Shown here in pieces: positions 42,794 to 51,979 of a DNA stretch of 64,000 nucleotides (positions are counted from its first letter, which is position 1; each line of letters opens with the position of its first letter). Origin of the DNA: Sediminibacillus terrae (GTDB lineage: Bacteria > Bacillota > Bacilli > Bacillales > Amphibacillaceae); NCBI RefSeq assembly GCF_009602435.1, contig NZ_VZDQ01000011.1:605683-669682 (forward strand), written 5' to 3'. A program made the position numbers and the translations under genes. The notes under the pieces were generated by a model. It had not been told where the DNA came from and did not search any database. It saw only the letters and a program-made list of their open reading frames with translations.

Positions 42794-44086
42794 TCAATAT
42801 ACTTCCACTTTTAAGTCATCGTTCGTCTGTTTATTCGCTTCCTCAACCCCTTTATCTATATTCACCAGTTGCAACAGCACAATTCCCGCTATAAAGAAAA
42901 GCAATAAGGAAATAATACCGAACCTGCTTGAACCAGTTAATTGTCCGACGAAACCAAACAGAAACGGTCCGAAAACAGCTGCGAATTTTGAAGAAATTCC
43001 GTAAAAACCGTAAAATTCTGCATGCCTGTCTGCTGGTATCATCCTCCCGTAAATCGAACGGCTCAATGCCTGTGCACCACCCTGGACCAGACCGACACTA
43101 ACTGCCAGCAAATAAAAATGAAAAGCGGAAACCATAAAAAATCCTAAAATGACGATGGCCACATAGGCATAAAGAGAAATCAGCAATGCCTTCTTCGCCG
43201 AAATTTTTCCGGCAAGCCAGCCAAAGAAGAAAGTAGAAGGAATGCCAATAAACTGTGTGATCAACAGGGCGGTTATCAATGAATTGGTATCAATACCGAT
43301 GTCTTTTCCGTAAATGGTTGCCATCTTAATAATGGTGGAAATTCCATCATTATATAGCCAAAAGGCCAACAGAAATATCAAGAGCTGCCTGTACTGCTTT
43401 AAGTCCTTCAATGTGCCTGCCACCCGCTTGAATCCAATCGCGGCATATGATTGACTGCGCTGCTGTTGATGTTTCTTTTCTTCCCGAATGTTCCGGAATA
43501 GCGGAATGGAAAAAACAAACCACCAAAGTCCGACAGTGGCAAAGGATACACGGCTGGCTACCGCTTGATCCGGCATGCCAAACCAATCATGCTTCAGAAG
43601 CATCAGGACATTCACAGCCAATAAAAGACCCCCGCCAATATAACCAAAGGCAAATCCCCTGGTCGATATGCTGTCGATATTGTCCTCTCCTGCTATTTCC
43701 GGCAAAAAAGCATCATAAAAAACATTACCGCCTGAAAAGCCGATTGTACCGACGATCAAAAGAATCGAAGCAAATAAATAGTCACCTTCCCCTACAAAGG
43801 CCAGAAGAACACTTGCAATCATTCCCATAAAGGCAAAAAAACGCAAAAACTGTTTTTTGGCTGCTGAGTAGTCACTGATCGCTCCCAGGATCGGAGACAT
43901 CACCGCGACGAGCAATACCGCCAATGACTGGGAATATCCCCAGTAGCTTGCTGCCATGTTTTCCGGAAGCCCTTGGGCAGCCACATCGTAATAAAACACC
44001 GGTAAAATGGCCGCCATGATAGTGGTGGCAAAAGCGGAATTTCCCCAATCATATAGTAGCCAGCTGCGCACCCGTTTATTTTTCAT
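42794..44086 (-). CDS. MFS transporter, UMF1/Atg22-like
   Basis: 430 aa, twelve helices. The N-terminus RSWLLYDWGNSAFATTIMA and the motif GGGLLLAVN mark the UMF1/Atg22 group, possibly amino acid efflux. ATG after GGAAGGGAG. Single gene. Confidence 0.82.
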   Translation of the reverse strand: MKNKRVRSWLLYDWGNSAFATTIMAAILPVFYYDVAAQGLPENMAASYWGYSQSLAVLLVAVMSPILGAISDYSAAKKQFLRFFAFMGMIASVLLAFVGEGDYLFASILLIVGTIGFSGGNVFYDAFLPEIAGEDNIDSISTRGFAFGYIGGGLLLAVNVLMLLKHDWFGMPDQAVASRVSFATVGLWWFVFSIPLFRNIREEKKHQQQRSQSYAAIGFKRVAGTLKDLKQYRQLLIFLLAFWLYNDGISTIIKMATIYGKDIGIDTNSLITALLITQFIGIPSTFFFGWLAGKISAKKALLISLYAYVAIVILGFFMVSAFHFYLLAVSVGLVQGGAQALSRSIYGRMIPADRHAEFYGFYGISSKFAAVFGPFLFGFVGQLTGSSRFGIISLLLFFIAGIVLLQLVNIDKGVEEANKQTNDDLKVEVY

Positions 44087-44409
44087 CCCTCTTCTCCCTT
44101 CCCTTCCTCTTTACACAAGCATAACAGAATAGCGATCAAATTTTGTTAAGATTCTGTCTATTTTTTCAAAAAGAGATTCCATCCATTCGATGACAGAAAA
44201 GGAAAGCTGCGAAAGCGACATTCAGTATTACACAGATATGTTATGGAATTCGATTTATGTACACCTGCGGCAAAGACGAGCCGTTAAACAACAAGTAGAA
44301 GCAGTGGTTCCAATACGCTGCTTAAAGCGTTACAAAGCCAAGTTTCCATTACCTTGCGGAGCAAGGTTTATTGTCTCGCAATGGCCTGACTCGGCTTAAA
44401 GGGTGAAAA
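44087..44409. other. Gap upstream of the UMF1 carrier
   Basis: Contains a possible carrier promoter on the minus strand and short unlinked repeats; no gene seen. Confidence 0.3.
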
Positions 44410-44461
44410 AAAAACCGAACGAGTTCGAATTAATCAGAATTTCGAATCATCGTTCGGTCTG
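44410..44461. terminator. Terminator of vanY-like gene, CCGAACGA family
   Basis: AAAACCGAACGA / TCGTTCGG with a second inner pair TTCGAA ... TTCGAA. Confidence 0.75.
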
Positions 44462-44493
44462 TATGCTTTTATTGCAGTACAGCTCGCGCTGTA

Positions 44494-45327
44494 TTATTCA
44501 GAAAACAGGTACTCTTCCAAAGTCGTATTTCGCTGATAAATTTCCTCGGCGGCCTTTTTCCCGACATAACGGATATGCCAAGGTTCATAACTGTAACCGG
44601 TAATATCCTCTTTCCCTTCTGGATAACGAATAATAAAACCATAGCTATGGGCATTCTCTGCCAGCCAAGTCCCTTCATCGGTCTGTTTAAAAGACTGTTC
44701 TAGTGAAAAAGCCATCTCAGCGGACGTCACATCCATTGCCAGGCCAGTCTGATGCTCACTATTCCCGGGTTTTGCCGAGAATTTGTCAGCTTCCTCCTGC
44801 CCCACACTATCGACGTTTTGCTGATAAATTTCTTCCTGGCGTTCATAAGAGCGGTATCCGGAAGCGGCAACCAAATCCAGACCTGCCTCCTCTGCCCCAC
44901 TGAACAATTCCTCTAGTGCATGGGCAGCTTCTTCGCGCATATAGCGTTTTTCCAAATCTTCTTCAAAATAAAACGGTACATCCGGCGCCATCAGGTCAGG
45001 TGGCTCATAACCGTCTGGAAGTTTGAACTGTTTATTGACTAGTACCAAAGTACTTTCCGGGTCTTCAACGGTTACGACTTCCCCGTCCTCCGGTTTTTCC
45101 AGTTTCCCACTGCTACTGTCGTTGTTTTCATCGCCTTTTTTCCCTTCCTGATCCTGTCCGGATTCCTGATTTTCATTTTGTGTATCGGATTGGTCAAGGG
45201 CTTGCTTATCATCCAGTTCCGTTTGACTGGCTTGGTTATCTTCGCCCGGTTTCGGCTCTTCATCCTGCTGACAGCCTAGCAATACGGCCCCGAGAGCCGC
45301 TGTTATGAGTAATGCTTTTCCCTTCAT
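44494..45327 (-). CDS. D-alanyl-D-alanine carboxypeptidase, VanY/YodJ family lipoprotein
   Basis: 277 aa. Lipobox VLLGC (C19), an acidic Asp/Glu/Gln/Ser linker (20-90), then the M15B domain: SGYRSYERQ, zinc site S190-x-H192 and D199 (SEHQTGLAMDV), catalytic E248 and zinc ligand H251 (EPWH). Trims the terminal D-Ala of peptidoglycan stem peptides outside the cell. ATG at 45327 chosen because AAGGGG lies inside the longer frame. Confidence 0.9.
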   Translation of the reverse strand: MKGKALLITAALGAVLLGCQQDEEPKPGEDNQASQTELDDKQALDQSDTQNENQESGQDQEGKKGDENNDSSSGKLEKPEDGEVVTVEDPESTLVLVNKQFKLPDGYEPPDLMAPDVPFYFEEDLEKRYMREEAAHALEELFSGAEEAGLDLVAASGYRSYERQEEIYQQNVDSVGQEEADKFSAKPGNSEHQTGLAMDVTSAEMAFSLEQSFKQTDEGTWLAENAHSYGFIIRYPEGKEDITGYSYEPWHIRYVGKKAAEEIYQRNTTLEEYLFSE

Positions 45328-45414
45328 GATAAACCCCTTCATTTCTGGTTGTGTTTTCTATGATACGTTTCTAAGTGTAACATAATGGAGAAGGCTCTTT
45401 TAGAAAAAAATGCT

Positions 45415-45453
45415 GTAAAAAAATCCCTGCCTAAAAAAAATGGCAAGGATTTA
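45415..45453 (-). terminator. Terminator of IDEAL gene
   Basis: Minus strand AAATCCTTGCC / GGCAGGGATTT then TTTT. Confidence 0.75.
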
Positions 45454-45472
45454 TCTATTCACCTAACGCTGC

Positions 45473-45715
45473 TTATTCCTTAACATACGACTGATATTGC
45501 TCGCTTAAGGAAAGGAAAGCTTCTCTGTCACTTGCATCAATCGAGTTGTTGATTTGAGCTTCTAAGCGTGATTTGTTCCAGTTAAAACATAATTCATCGA
45601 GAAGTAATTTAGTAGCAAGCTTAATTTCATAGGAGATTTCACGTCTGGCCACGATTTTACTTTTCCTATTGGTTCCAAAAGCCTGTAATCTGTAATTGAT
45701 TTTATGCTTTTTCAT
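45473..45715 (-). CDS. IDEAL-domain protein
   Basis: 80 aa. C-terminal LLLDELCFNWNKSRLEAQIN followed by SIDASDREAF fits the IDEAL motif found in small Bacillus proteins, some of which bind regulators such as ComK. Basic N-terminus (KKHKINYRLQ). ATG after AAGGGGG. Partner unknown. Confidence 0.75.
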   Translation of the reverse strand: MKKHKINYRLQAFGTNRKSKIVARREISYEIKLATKLLLDELCFNWNKSRLEAQINNSIDASDREAFLSLSEQYQSYVKE

Positions 45716-45903
45716 GGAACACGCCCCCTTGTTCCTTTTTTTTATTATCCTAGAAAATTAGTTATAATGCAATAATTTTCTGAATATTTATTTACCAGTT
45801 CCCTTATTTTTTTCTCCCAAAACTCCCAAAAAAGCCCATTTATCAAGATGGACAAGCCTTTAAGTTGCATTTCACGGGGAACAATCAGCCATCGTACTAT
45901 GAA

Positions 45904-46000
45904 GAGCACGAGCTGAAGTCCACTTGGCAAAGGGATATTTTTTACCAAGTCAGCTAAAGCCGTGCCCACGGAAAACGAAGTGCCTGGCCGGAGTTGAGAG
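45904..46000. repeat. Cruciform repeat, copy 3 (truncated left side)
   Basis: AGCACGAGCTGAAGTCCACT, inner TTGGCAAAGG / TTTTTTACCAA, then CAGCTAAAGCCGTGCCCACG; the left outer arm is largely lost. Confidence 0.65.
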
Positions 46001-46094
46001 CCGCACCTTTCATTTAAAAAGGATAGAATGGTTTCCCTTTTTCTAATCCAAATTTGTTTCACCTTGCTTTTGTCCGAGTCTCTACCGGTTATGG

Positions 46095-47333
46095 TCACGT
46101 CTTCTCTCCATCTGCTTCTGGTCGGATAGTTTTAAAGGAAAGAAAGGCCGCGACGACTGCAAGACATGCAAGCAACACTACCATCCATGTCAAGTCAACC
46201 TTCATTAACAACGCGATGATCGGTGGTCCTGCTGCAACACCTAAATAGCGCGCAGAACTGTAAATACAGGTGACAGTCCCCCTGACCCCCTTTTCAATAC
46301 TTTCTGTGATCAAGGCGTCTAAACACGGAAGACCAGCCCCTATTCCAATTCCACAAAGCAAGAAGACAATCAATAAATAAACAAATTGATCAGAAAACCG
46401 GACGGCTACCACCGACAGTCCGGACAACAAAATCCCGGAAAAAGTTATCCATTTCATCTTCACCAGGTCATCCTTGATCACTTTTCCTGTTGTATAGGAA
46501 GCAAGACAGAGGGCAGCAAGCGGACCTGCTAAGTATAAGCCCTTTTTTATCCCAGTAAAGTGGTATTGATCCTCTAAGACACTTGATAAATAAAACAAAA
46601 TACCGAACAAAATAAACATAAGAATCGCACCTATAGTGAATACAGCCGACAACCATCCACCATGCCGGTGGAACGTTTTCCGGGTATTCTTCCAAAATTC
46701 TTTGAAGTGCGGTCCTTTTTGGTCATTTTTCGGCTTACGCACCAGTAGTAAAATCATGAGTAAGGAAATAGCACAAAAAACAGGGATGGCCCAAAATGGC
46801 AAAAACCAAATGATTCCAGCCAGCAACGATCCTAAAATTGGACTCAGTACCTTGCCAAATGTGTTGGAGGTTTCAATTAATCCAAGTGTTGCACTCACAT
46901 CCTTCTCCCTGCGGAACATGTCCCCAACCAGCGGAAGAACAATCGGTGCCGTTCCTGAGGTACCAATCCCTTGAAGAATCCGACCAAGCAAAATATACGG
47001 AAACGGATCACTCATCCTCCAAGAAGCATATCCGGATAGGAGTCCCCCCAGTCCGACTATGATAAGAGATGGAATGATCACCACTTTCCTCCCGAATCGA
47101 TCGGACAGAAATCCCGCCAGGGGAATAAAAAAGATGGCTACAATGGAATAGACCGTAATAATATAACTTGATTGCAGTTTGGAAATATCCATTTCTTTTT
47201 CCATTAGGGGGAGTACCGGAATAAGCATCGAGTTCCCCAGCGTCATGATCAATGGAATCGAAGCCAGTGAAACGATTGCCCATCTTTTTTCGTGTATTTC
47301 GCTTTCCTGATGCGAATTGTTCGTGGCGTGCAT
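46095..47333 (-). CDS. MFS transporter, DHA1 multidrug type
   Basis: 412 aa, twelve helices. Motif A GFLSDRFGRKVV, motif C-like GRILQGIGTSGTAPIVLPL. Probable proton-coupled drug or metabolite exporter. ATG after GAAAGGA. Substrate unknown. Confidence 0.82.
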   Translation of the reverse strand: MHATNNSHQESEIHEKRWAIVSLASIPLIMTLGNSMLIPVLPLMEKEMDISKLQSSYIITVYSIVAIFFIPLAGFLSDRFGRKVVIIPSLIIVGLGGLLSGYASWRMSDPFPYILLGRILQGIGTSGTAPIVLPLVGDMFRREKDVSATLGLIETSNTFGKVLSPILGSLLAGIIWFLPFWAIPVFCAISLLMILLLVRKPKNDQKGPHFKEFWKNTRKTFHRHGGWLSAVFTIGAILMFILFGILFYLSSVLEDQYHFTGIKKGLYLAGPLAALCLASYTTGKVIKDDLVKMKWITFSGILLSGLSVVAVRFSDQFVYLLIVFLLCGIGIGAGLPCLDALITESIEKGVRGTVTCIYSSARYLGVAAGPPIIALLMKVDLTWMVVLLACLAVVAAFLSFKTIRPEADGEKT

Positions 47334-47502
47334 GGCAATGTTCCTTTCTAATTTTCTCTCCTTTCATGTTTTCCTAAGAGCCGCTTTTTCATGCAAGAAG
47401 CAGGTATGTCCCTTCATGGAGAAAAAGTGTTTTTCCATAAATAAGGAAAAACTAGTTTACAGCATCCTGGTCTTAACCTTTGTTCAATCGAAGTCCTTAA
47501 GA

Positions 47503-47543
47503 AAGGGAATGTCCTGCAATTTTTGTTGACAGGACATTCCCTT
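47503..47543 (-). terminator. Terminator hairpin of wrbA
   Basis: AAGGGAATGTCCTG / CAGGACATTCCCTT. Confidence 0.8.
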
Positions 47544-47553
47544 GGACTTTTAC

Positions 47554-48150
47554 TTATTCTGCAATTTTTTTGGTCACTTCAACCGTCCTTTTTGCCTGGT
47601 GCTTCACAGCTGCCTCTACATCCTCTACCATGTTGCCGTCCTGATCGACACTGACACTAATGCCATACGGGTTCCCTCCGGCAGCAAACGTCACCGGATC
47701 CGTATAGCCGGGACCGACGATGATTGCTCCCCAATGGAACATAGTCGTATATAGATTCAACGTCGTTGCTTCCTGTCCACCATGCGGATTTTGAGCTGAT
47801 GTCATGGCGCTTACTACCTTGTTGACAAGCTTTCCTTGAGCCCATAATCCTCCAGCCTGATCGAAGAACTGCTTTGCCTGGGAAGGAACATTCCCGAATC
47901 GGGTTGGCACACTAAAAATAAATCCATCAGCCCAGTCGAGGTCATCATTGGTCGCTTCCGGCACATCTTTGGTTGCCTCATAATGCTCTTTCCATGCCGG
48001 ATTTTGGGCAATCGCTTCTTCTGGTGCAAGTTCCTTGATCTTTCTGACTCTGACTTCCGCACCTGCATCCTTTGCTGCCTCTTCGGCCCATTGTGCCAAT
48101 TGATAATTGGTCCCCGTAGAACTATAATAAAAAATTGCCATTTTCACCAT
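47554..48150 (-). CDS. wrbA: WrbA-family NAD(P)H:quinone oxidoreductase
   Basis: 198 aa flavodoxin-fold protein. FMN-binding YYSSTGTNYQLA, PTRFGNVPSQ, and TSAQNPHGGQE loops are WrbA signatures. Two-electron quinone reduction protecting from oxidative stress. ATG at 48150 eight bases after AAAGGAG. Confidence 0.92.
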   Translation of the reverse strand: MVKMAIFYYSSTGTNYQLAQWAEEAAKDAGAEVRVRKIKELAPEEAIAQNPAWKEHYEATKDVPEATNDDLDWADGFIFSVPTRFGNVPSQAKQFFDQAGGLWAQGKLVNKVVSAMTSAQNPHGGQEATTLNLYTTMFHWGAIIVGPGYTDPVTFAAGGNPYGISVSVDQDGNMVEDVEAAVKHQAKRTVEVTKKIAE

Positions 48151-48372
48151 GATACATTCTCCTTTCCATTTTACCTGCTAGTATTCTCCTTTCTTACAGG
48201 AGTATGCACTTTTTTATACCCCATACCAGCAAATGGTAAGCTGTTTTATATTATCTTTGACTCGTAAAATGCTATAAATCCGGCTGAGATGAAGTGCGTT
48301 TTTCCCGATTCTCTGCCTCCCTTTCATGTTCGTGACCGGGACGGAAGAACTTTTTCCAGTTCTGTTCACAGC

Positions 48373-48408
48373 AAAAAAAGAGAGGCAGACCAATAAGGTC
48401 GTGCCTCC
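48373..48408 (-). terminator. Terminator of 70-aa gene
   Basis: GGAGGCA / TGCCTC then TCTTTTTTT on the minus strand. Confidence 0.8.
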
Positions 48409-48410
48409 AA

Positions 48411-48623
48411 TTAGACTACTTTACTGTATGAAGGAAATGTCCAATAACACTCGCCCCAGCCTCTTTGGACAGCAAGTTCATCGAAGGTCCGAGCTTGACT
48501 GTTATAAAAATTGATGATTGCCTCTTCGATGGTTTCCTGTTGAGGATTGTAGGAGAGTGAAATTGGTTTGGAGAAGCGCATTCCATCCACTAAACCTTCT
48601 ATAATTACCGTTTCTTGATACAT
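48411..48623 (-). CDS. Hypothetical 70-aa protein
   Basis: 70 aa, soluble, mixed alpha/beta (MYQETVIIEGLVDGMRFSKP ... GWGECYWTFPSY). AAGGGAG precedes the ATG at 48623, and a terminator follows. Not recognised. Confidence 0.6.
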   Translation of the reverse strand: MYQETVIIEGLVDGMRFSKPISLSYNPQQETIEEAIINFYNSQARTFDELAVQRGWGECYWTFPSYSKVV

Positions 48624-48868
48624 GCTCTCACTCCCTTGATATAAAAAGATTAATAAGATGATTCCTTGTATTTCTTTACCCTTAAATGTGTACAATTAAT
48701 CTTATGCAGTCTGGACAATTCTAAGCACCGGCGTTTCACCGATTAAACTAAATTGCCTGGGGTCAACTATAGTGACTGGAGCAAGCTTTTTTTCTCTGGA
48801 CTTACTGAAGTTTGATTTGATAAGCTATGTTTGCTGGAAAAGCGACAGGAAGCGGAGGCAATTATTTC

Positions 48869-49753
48869 ATGGGTCAATATGAAAATTTAAAAAGAGGCGA
48901 ACGGGGAGCCTGGATCAGCATCGTTGCTTATTTGATTTTGGCTCTTTCCAAGTTAATCATCGCTTCTATCGGAAACTCGGATGCCCTAAGAGCGGACGGG
49001 CTTAACAATACAACAGATGTCGTTGCTTCCGTTGCCGTATTAATCGGCTTGCGGATTTCTCGAAAGCCGCCTGATGAAGACCACCATTATGGTCACTTCC
49101 GGGCTGAAACAATTGCATCCCTGGTTGCAGCCTTCATTATGGTTACCGTCGGATTTCAGGTCATTCTCGATACGATTCAGAAAATCATCGACCATTCCCT
49201 GGCTCAGCCCAGCATGATTACCGCCTGGACAGCTTTGGGCAGCGCCTTGGTTATGCTCGCAGTCTATCGATTCAATTTACGGCTTTCCAAAAAAATAAAC
49301 AGTTCTTCTCTTCATGCGGCAGCGCAGGATAATAAATCAGATGCACTGGTTAGTATTGGAGCCTTCGTCGGGATTGCCGGAGCACAGTTCGGTCTGTATT
49401 GGCTGGATCCTGCTGCTGGTCTGATTGTAGGCGTCATCATTTGCAAAACGGCATGGAATATTTTCCGGGACGCCACACATACTTTGACAGATGGTTTCGA
49501 TGAAGGAGAACTGCTGACGATAAAAAACAGCATAGCCAGTGATGAAGAGGTAAAAGAAGTAAAAGACATCAAAGGCCGTCTTCATGGTAACCAGACCTTG
49601 GTGGAAGTAACGATATACGTAGAACCTTCTCTCGACGTACAAGAAAGTCATGAAATCACCGAGAGAATAGAGGATTTGCTCCAGGAAAAACATGACGTCA
49701 ATCATGCCCATATCCATATTGAGCCTGCGCCGGATGCCATCACAGATGGATAG
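48869..49753 (+). CDS. Cation diffusion facilitator, probable Mn(II) exporter
   Basis: 294 aa, six helices plus a C-terminal cytoplasmic domain. Metal site A reads ADGLNNTTD (42-50), with Asn where zinc transporters have His, and the second site is QDNKSDA; this pattern belongs to manganese CDFs (MneP/MneS/MntE). ATG at 48869 after GCGGAGG. Metal choice is inferred from motif, not proven. Confidence 0.82.
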   Translation: MGQYENLKRGERGAWISIVAYLILALSKLIIASIGNSDALRADGLNNTTDVVASVAVLIGLRISRKPPDEDHHYGHFRAETIASLVAAFIMVTVGFQVILDTIQKIIDHSLAQPSMITAWTALGSALVMLAVYRFNLRLSKKINSSSLHAAAQDNKSDALVSIGAFVGIAGAQFGLYWLDPAAGLIVGVIICKTAWNIFRDATHTLTDGFDEGELLTIKNSIASDEEVKEVKDIKGRLHGNQTLVEVTIYVEPSLDVQESHEITERIEDLLQEKHDVNHAHIHIEPAPDAITDG

Positions 49754-49835
49754 CCTATGACTATGTAGCTGTGATGGCACTATTATTCTAAGCAGAAGGT
49801 TAAAAAGCTCAACTATAAATTATTAGCGGAAAATG

Positions 49836-49886
49836 AAAAAACCGGGCGAGTTCGAAGCTTAGGCTCTGAACTCGCCCGGTTTTTTG
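49836..49886. terminator. Bidirectional terminator, CCGAACGA family variant
   Basis: AAAAACCGGGCGAGTTC / GAACTCGCCCGGTTTTTT between convergent CDF and acetyltransferase genes. The arms changed on both sides and keep pairing. Confidence 0.9.
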
Positions 49887-49908
49887 CTTTGGCCGTGCAG
49901 TAACTTTT

Positions 49909-50460
49909 TCAACCCCGCTGTTCCAGGCTTTGCAGTTTTTTCAACAGCCCTTGAATATTTTCCCAACCGAAAGCAGACTCCTGATAAGTACCTTCACCGA
50001 TGGTTGTATCTTCTTTCTCAATTTGACGCGCCCCATGTTTCGCATAGAATCTGCTCGAGGGATTTTGGGTAAGCACCCACACCAGCATGGATTGATACCC
50101 TTCCTTTACCATTTCTTCCGTAAATGCAGCCAGCATGCGGGTCCCAAGCCCCTGCCGTTGATAATCTGCCAGTAAGTAAATAGCATATATTTCCCCATCA
50201 AAGCCAAATCGTTTCGTCCGTTCTTTGCCTCCTGACACAAAGCCGACAATCTCACCGTCAGTAATTTCCACCACCAAAGCGACTTGGCCGGAGGTTGGCA
50301 TTTTTAAAATCGTCTCCCACAAGGCTTTCCGGTTTTCGAAGGTGATATTGGACATATCTTTTTCATTAATCAGCTCAAAATACGTTGATTTCCAACTGTT
50401 CACATGCACATTGGCAATTTGTTCAGCATCCTCTAATTCAGCTTTTCTGATATGGTACAT
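49909..50460 (-). CDS. GNAT acetyltransferase
   Basis: 183 aa. Acetyl-CoA site LLADYQRQGLGTRMLAAF (about 96-113) and SSRFYAKHGA. Substrate unknown. ATG after AAAGAGGGGAAAAAGG. Confidence 0.85.
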   Translation of the reverse strand: MYHIRKAELEDAEQIANVHVNSWKSTYFELINEKDMSNITFENRKALWETILKMPTSGQVALVVEITDGEIVGFVSGGKERTKRFGFDGEIYAIYLLADYQRQGLGTRMLAAFTEEMVKEGYQSMLVWVLTQNPSSRFYAKHGARQIEKEDTTIGEGTYQESAFGWENIQGLLKKLQSLEQRG

Positions 50461-50534
50461 CCTTTTTCCCCTCTTTCTGTATCTATACTTTCCGCTATAT
50501 CGGGCAATCTTGGATATCCACGCCCTCCTCCTTT

Positions 50535-50828
50535 TTATATTGTCAGAAGAAAGACAGTCACAATGGCACCGATAACAACAAGAATGTTATTAAGACCCAG
50601 GAAGGCCAAAATGACAGCCACAGCGCCGCCAGCCAATCCTATATGCGGTTGATCGGGTTTCACTGTCAATATTCCCGGAAAAATCAATGCTCCCAATGCT
50701 GCGTAGGGGATGGCATTAAGCCATCTGTTCATCCATTCTGGAAAATGGATCTTATCGACAATGTATGCAGGCAATATTCGCGGAATCATGGTAACGAGTG
50801 ACATGCCAAGGATGATCAACAAAATCAT
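50535..50828 (-). CDS. azlD: AzlD branched-chain amino acid exporter subunit
   Basis: 97 aa, four helices, TMIPRILPAYI typical of AzlD. Starts at 50828 after AAAGGAGG inside the end of azlC, with an ATGA overlap. Small partner of AzlC in exporting branched-chain amino acids. Confidence 0.9.
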   Translation of the reverse strand: MILLIILGMSLVTMIPRILPAYIVDKIHFPEWMNRWLNAIPYAALGALIFPGILTVKPDQPHIGLAGGAVAVILAFLGLNNILVVIGAIVTVFLLTI

Positions 50829-51553
50829 TGCTTTTCCTCCTTTAACAGAAAGACGCCGCACAGCCCGCCTATAAGCGTTCCTGATACAATCGCCCAGCCA
50901 TCACTGATGAATTGACTGCTAAAGGCATTGACGAGCATCGCAATGACTGCTATCAAACCGACCCGCAATTCCTTCCTGACACTGGGCAAAAGCAATCCGA
51001 TAAACATCGCATATAAAGCGATTCCCATACTCTGGCTCAAAACTGCCGGGATGACGTCACCTAGAACTCCGCCTAAAAACGAACCAGCCACCCATGCAGA
51101 ATACGCAGTTATCATTAATGCCGCGTAAAAATACATCCCTTTTTCCTGCTTGGCCTCCTCTGTGTGCATCGAGGCGACCGAAAAGGTTTCATCCGTCAAA
51201 CCCAGTGAAAGAGGCACCTTCCATTGCAAGCCGATGAAACGGAGGCGGTTCATAAATGAGAAGCTCATTACAAAATGACGGAAGTTCAACACAAACGTAG
51301 CAATGATTATTTCGATGGCACCGGTGCCTGCCGCTATCATAGCGGCCCCCATAAACTGGCTTGCACCGGCGAAGACGAGCACACTCATCAGAGTGATCTC
51401 GGCAACCGTCATCCCGGCCTGTTTTGCCAATACACCATATGTAAGTGCAACTGGTAAATAACCAAGCATGATCGGCACCCCTCTGGCTACCCCTTTCTGG
51501 ACCATATATAGACGAGCAGATTCCTCTGTTCTTACTACTGCTTTTAATGACAT
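50825..51553 (-). CDS. azlC: AzlC branched-chain amino acid exporter subunit
   Basis: 242 aa, about seven to eight helices, with GVPIMLGYLPVALTYGVLAK and FAGASQFMGA as in AzlC/YgaZ. Starts after GGAGGGCGG. Divergent from the T-box-controlled carrier. Confidence 0.9.
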   Translation of the reverse strand: MSLKAVVRTEESARLYMVQKGVARGVPIMLGYLPVALTYGVLAKQAGMTVAEITLMSVLVFAGASQFMGAAMIAAGTGAIEIIIATFVLNFRHFVMSFSFMNRLRFIGLQWKVPLSLGLTDETFSVASMHTEEAKQEKGMYFYAALMITAYSAWVAGSFLGGVLGDVIPAVLSQSMGIALYAMFIGLLLPSVRKELRVGLIAVIAMLVNAFSSQFISDGWAIVSGTLIGGLCGVFLLKEEKQ

Positions 51554-51646
51554 GTGCCGCCCTCCGGTGTAAAAAATTTTTCATTCATTATACCGGATTG
51601 CTAGTTAAATAGAAAGAGTTTCAACTATTTTCCACTTAAGAAGGCG

Positions 51647-51676
51647 TTGACAGTGATACAAGCTTTATTGTATGAT
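51647..51676 (+). promoter_or_regulatory. Sigma-A promoter of T-box transcript
   Basis: TTGACA, 18-base spacer, TATGAT. Confidence 0.7.
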
Positions 51677-51682
51677 TCACGG

Positions 51683-51902
51683 AAACAGATTACCATAAAA
51701 GTTTTCCGCAGATTCCGAAGTAGACTTTACTGCTGTCAGTCGATAGAGACCGGGCGGTTGGTGAAAGCCCGGGCAGGGTAAAGTTGAATTACAGGATCGC
51801 AAGAAGCGGCAGTTTTAAAAGCTGGATGGATTCGTTCATCAATTAGGGTGGTACCGCGGAGTAAAAAGCTTCGTCCCTTTCAGGGATGGAGCTTTTTTAT
51901 TT
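51683..51902 (+). ncRNA. T-box leader (tRNA-sensing riboswitch)
   Basis: The T-box motif AGGGTGGTACCGCGG is at 51845-51859, followed by the terminator AAAAGCTTCGTCCCT / AGGGATGGAGCTTTTTT. Stem I is visible as ACTTTAC / GTAAAGT with an AG-rich 5' loop (GAAGTAG) and a 3' loop TGAATTACA. The specifier is probably TAC (51791-51793, Tyr), followed by A; TTA (Leu) one base earlier is the alternative. Uncharged tRNA should prevent termination and turn on the carrier below. Confidence 0.92.
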
Positions 51903-51979
51903 TTATCCGTCTCCTCGCGGGTAGAAAACTCCCTGAAATCCAAAAGATAAAAGCTGAAAACTACAAAAGGAGTATGCTT

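Noticed and set aside
48700..48868. Manganese riboswitch before the CDF gene
   Set aside because: The conserved yybP-ykoY loop sequences were not found in this leader.
789..49886. Recurrent CCGAACGA repeats as a CRISPR-like array
   Set aside because: Copies are kilobases apart, palindromic and placed at gene ends, with no spacers or cas genes.
51785..51795. Leucine (TTA) specifier in the T-box
   Set aside because: Possible by one-base shift, but TAC is followed by the usual purine A and fits tyrosine T-boxes known before NhaC-like genes; kept only as an alternative.
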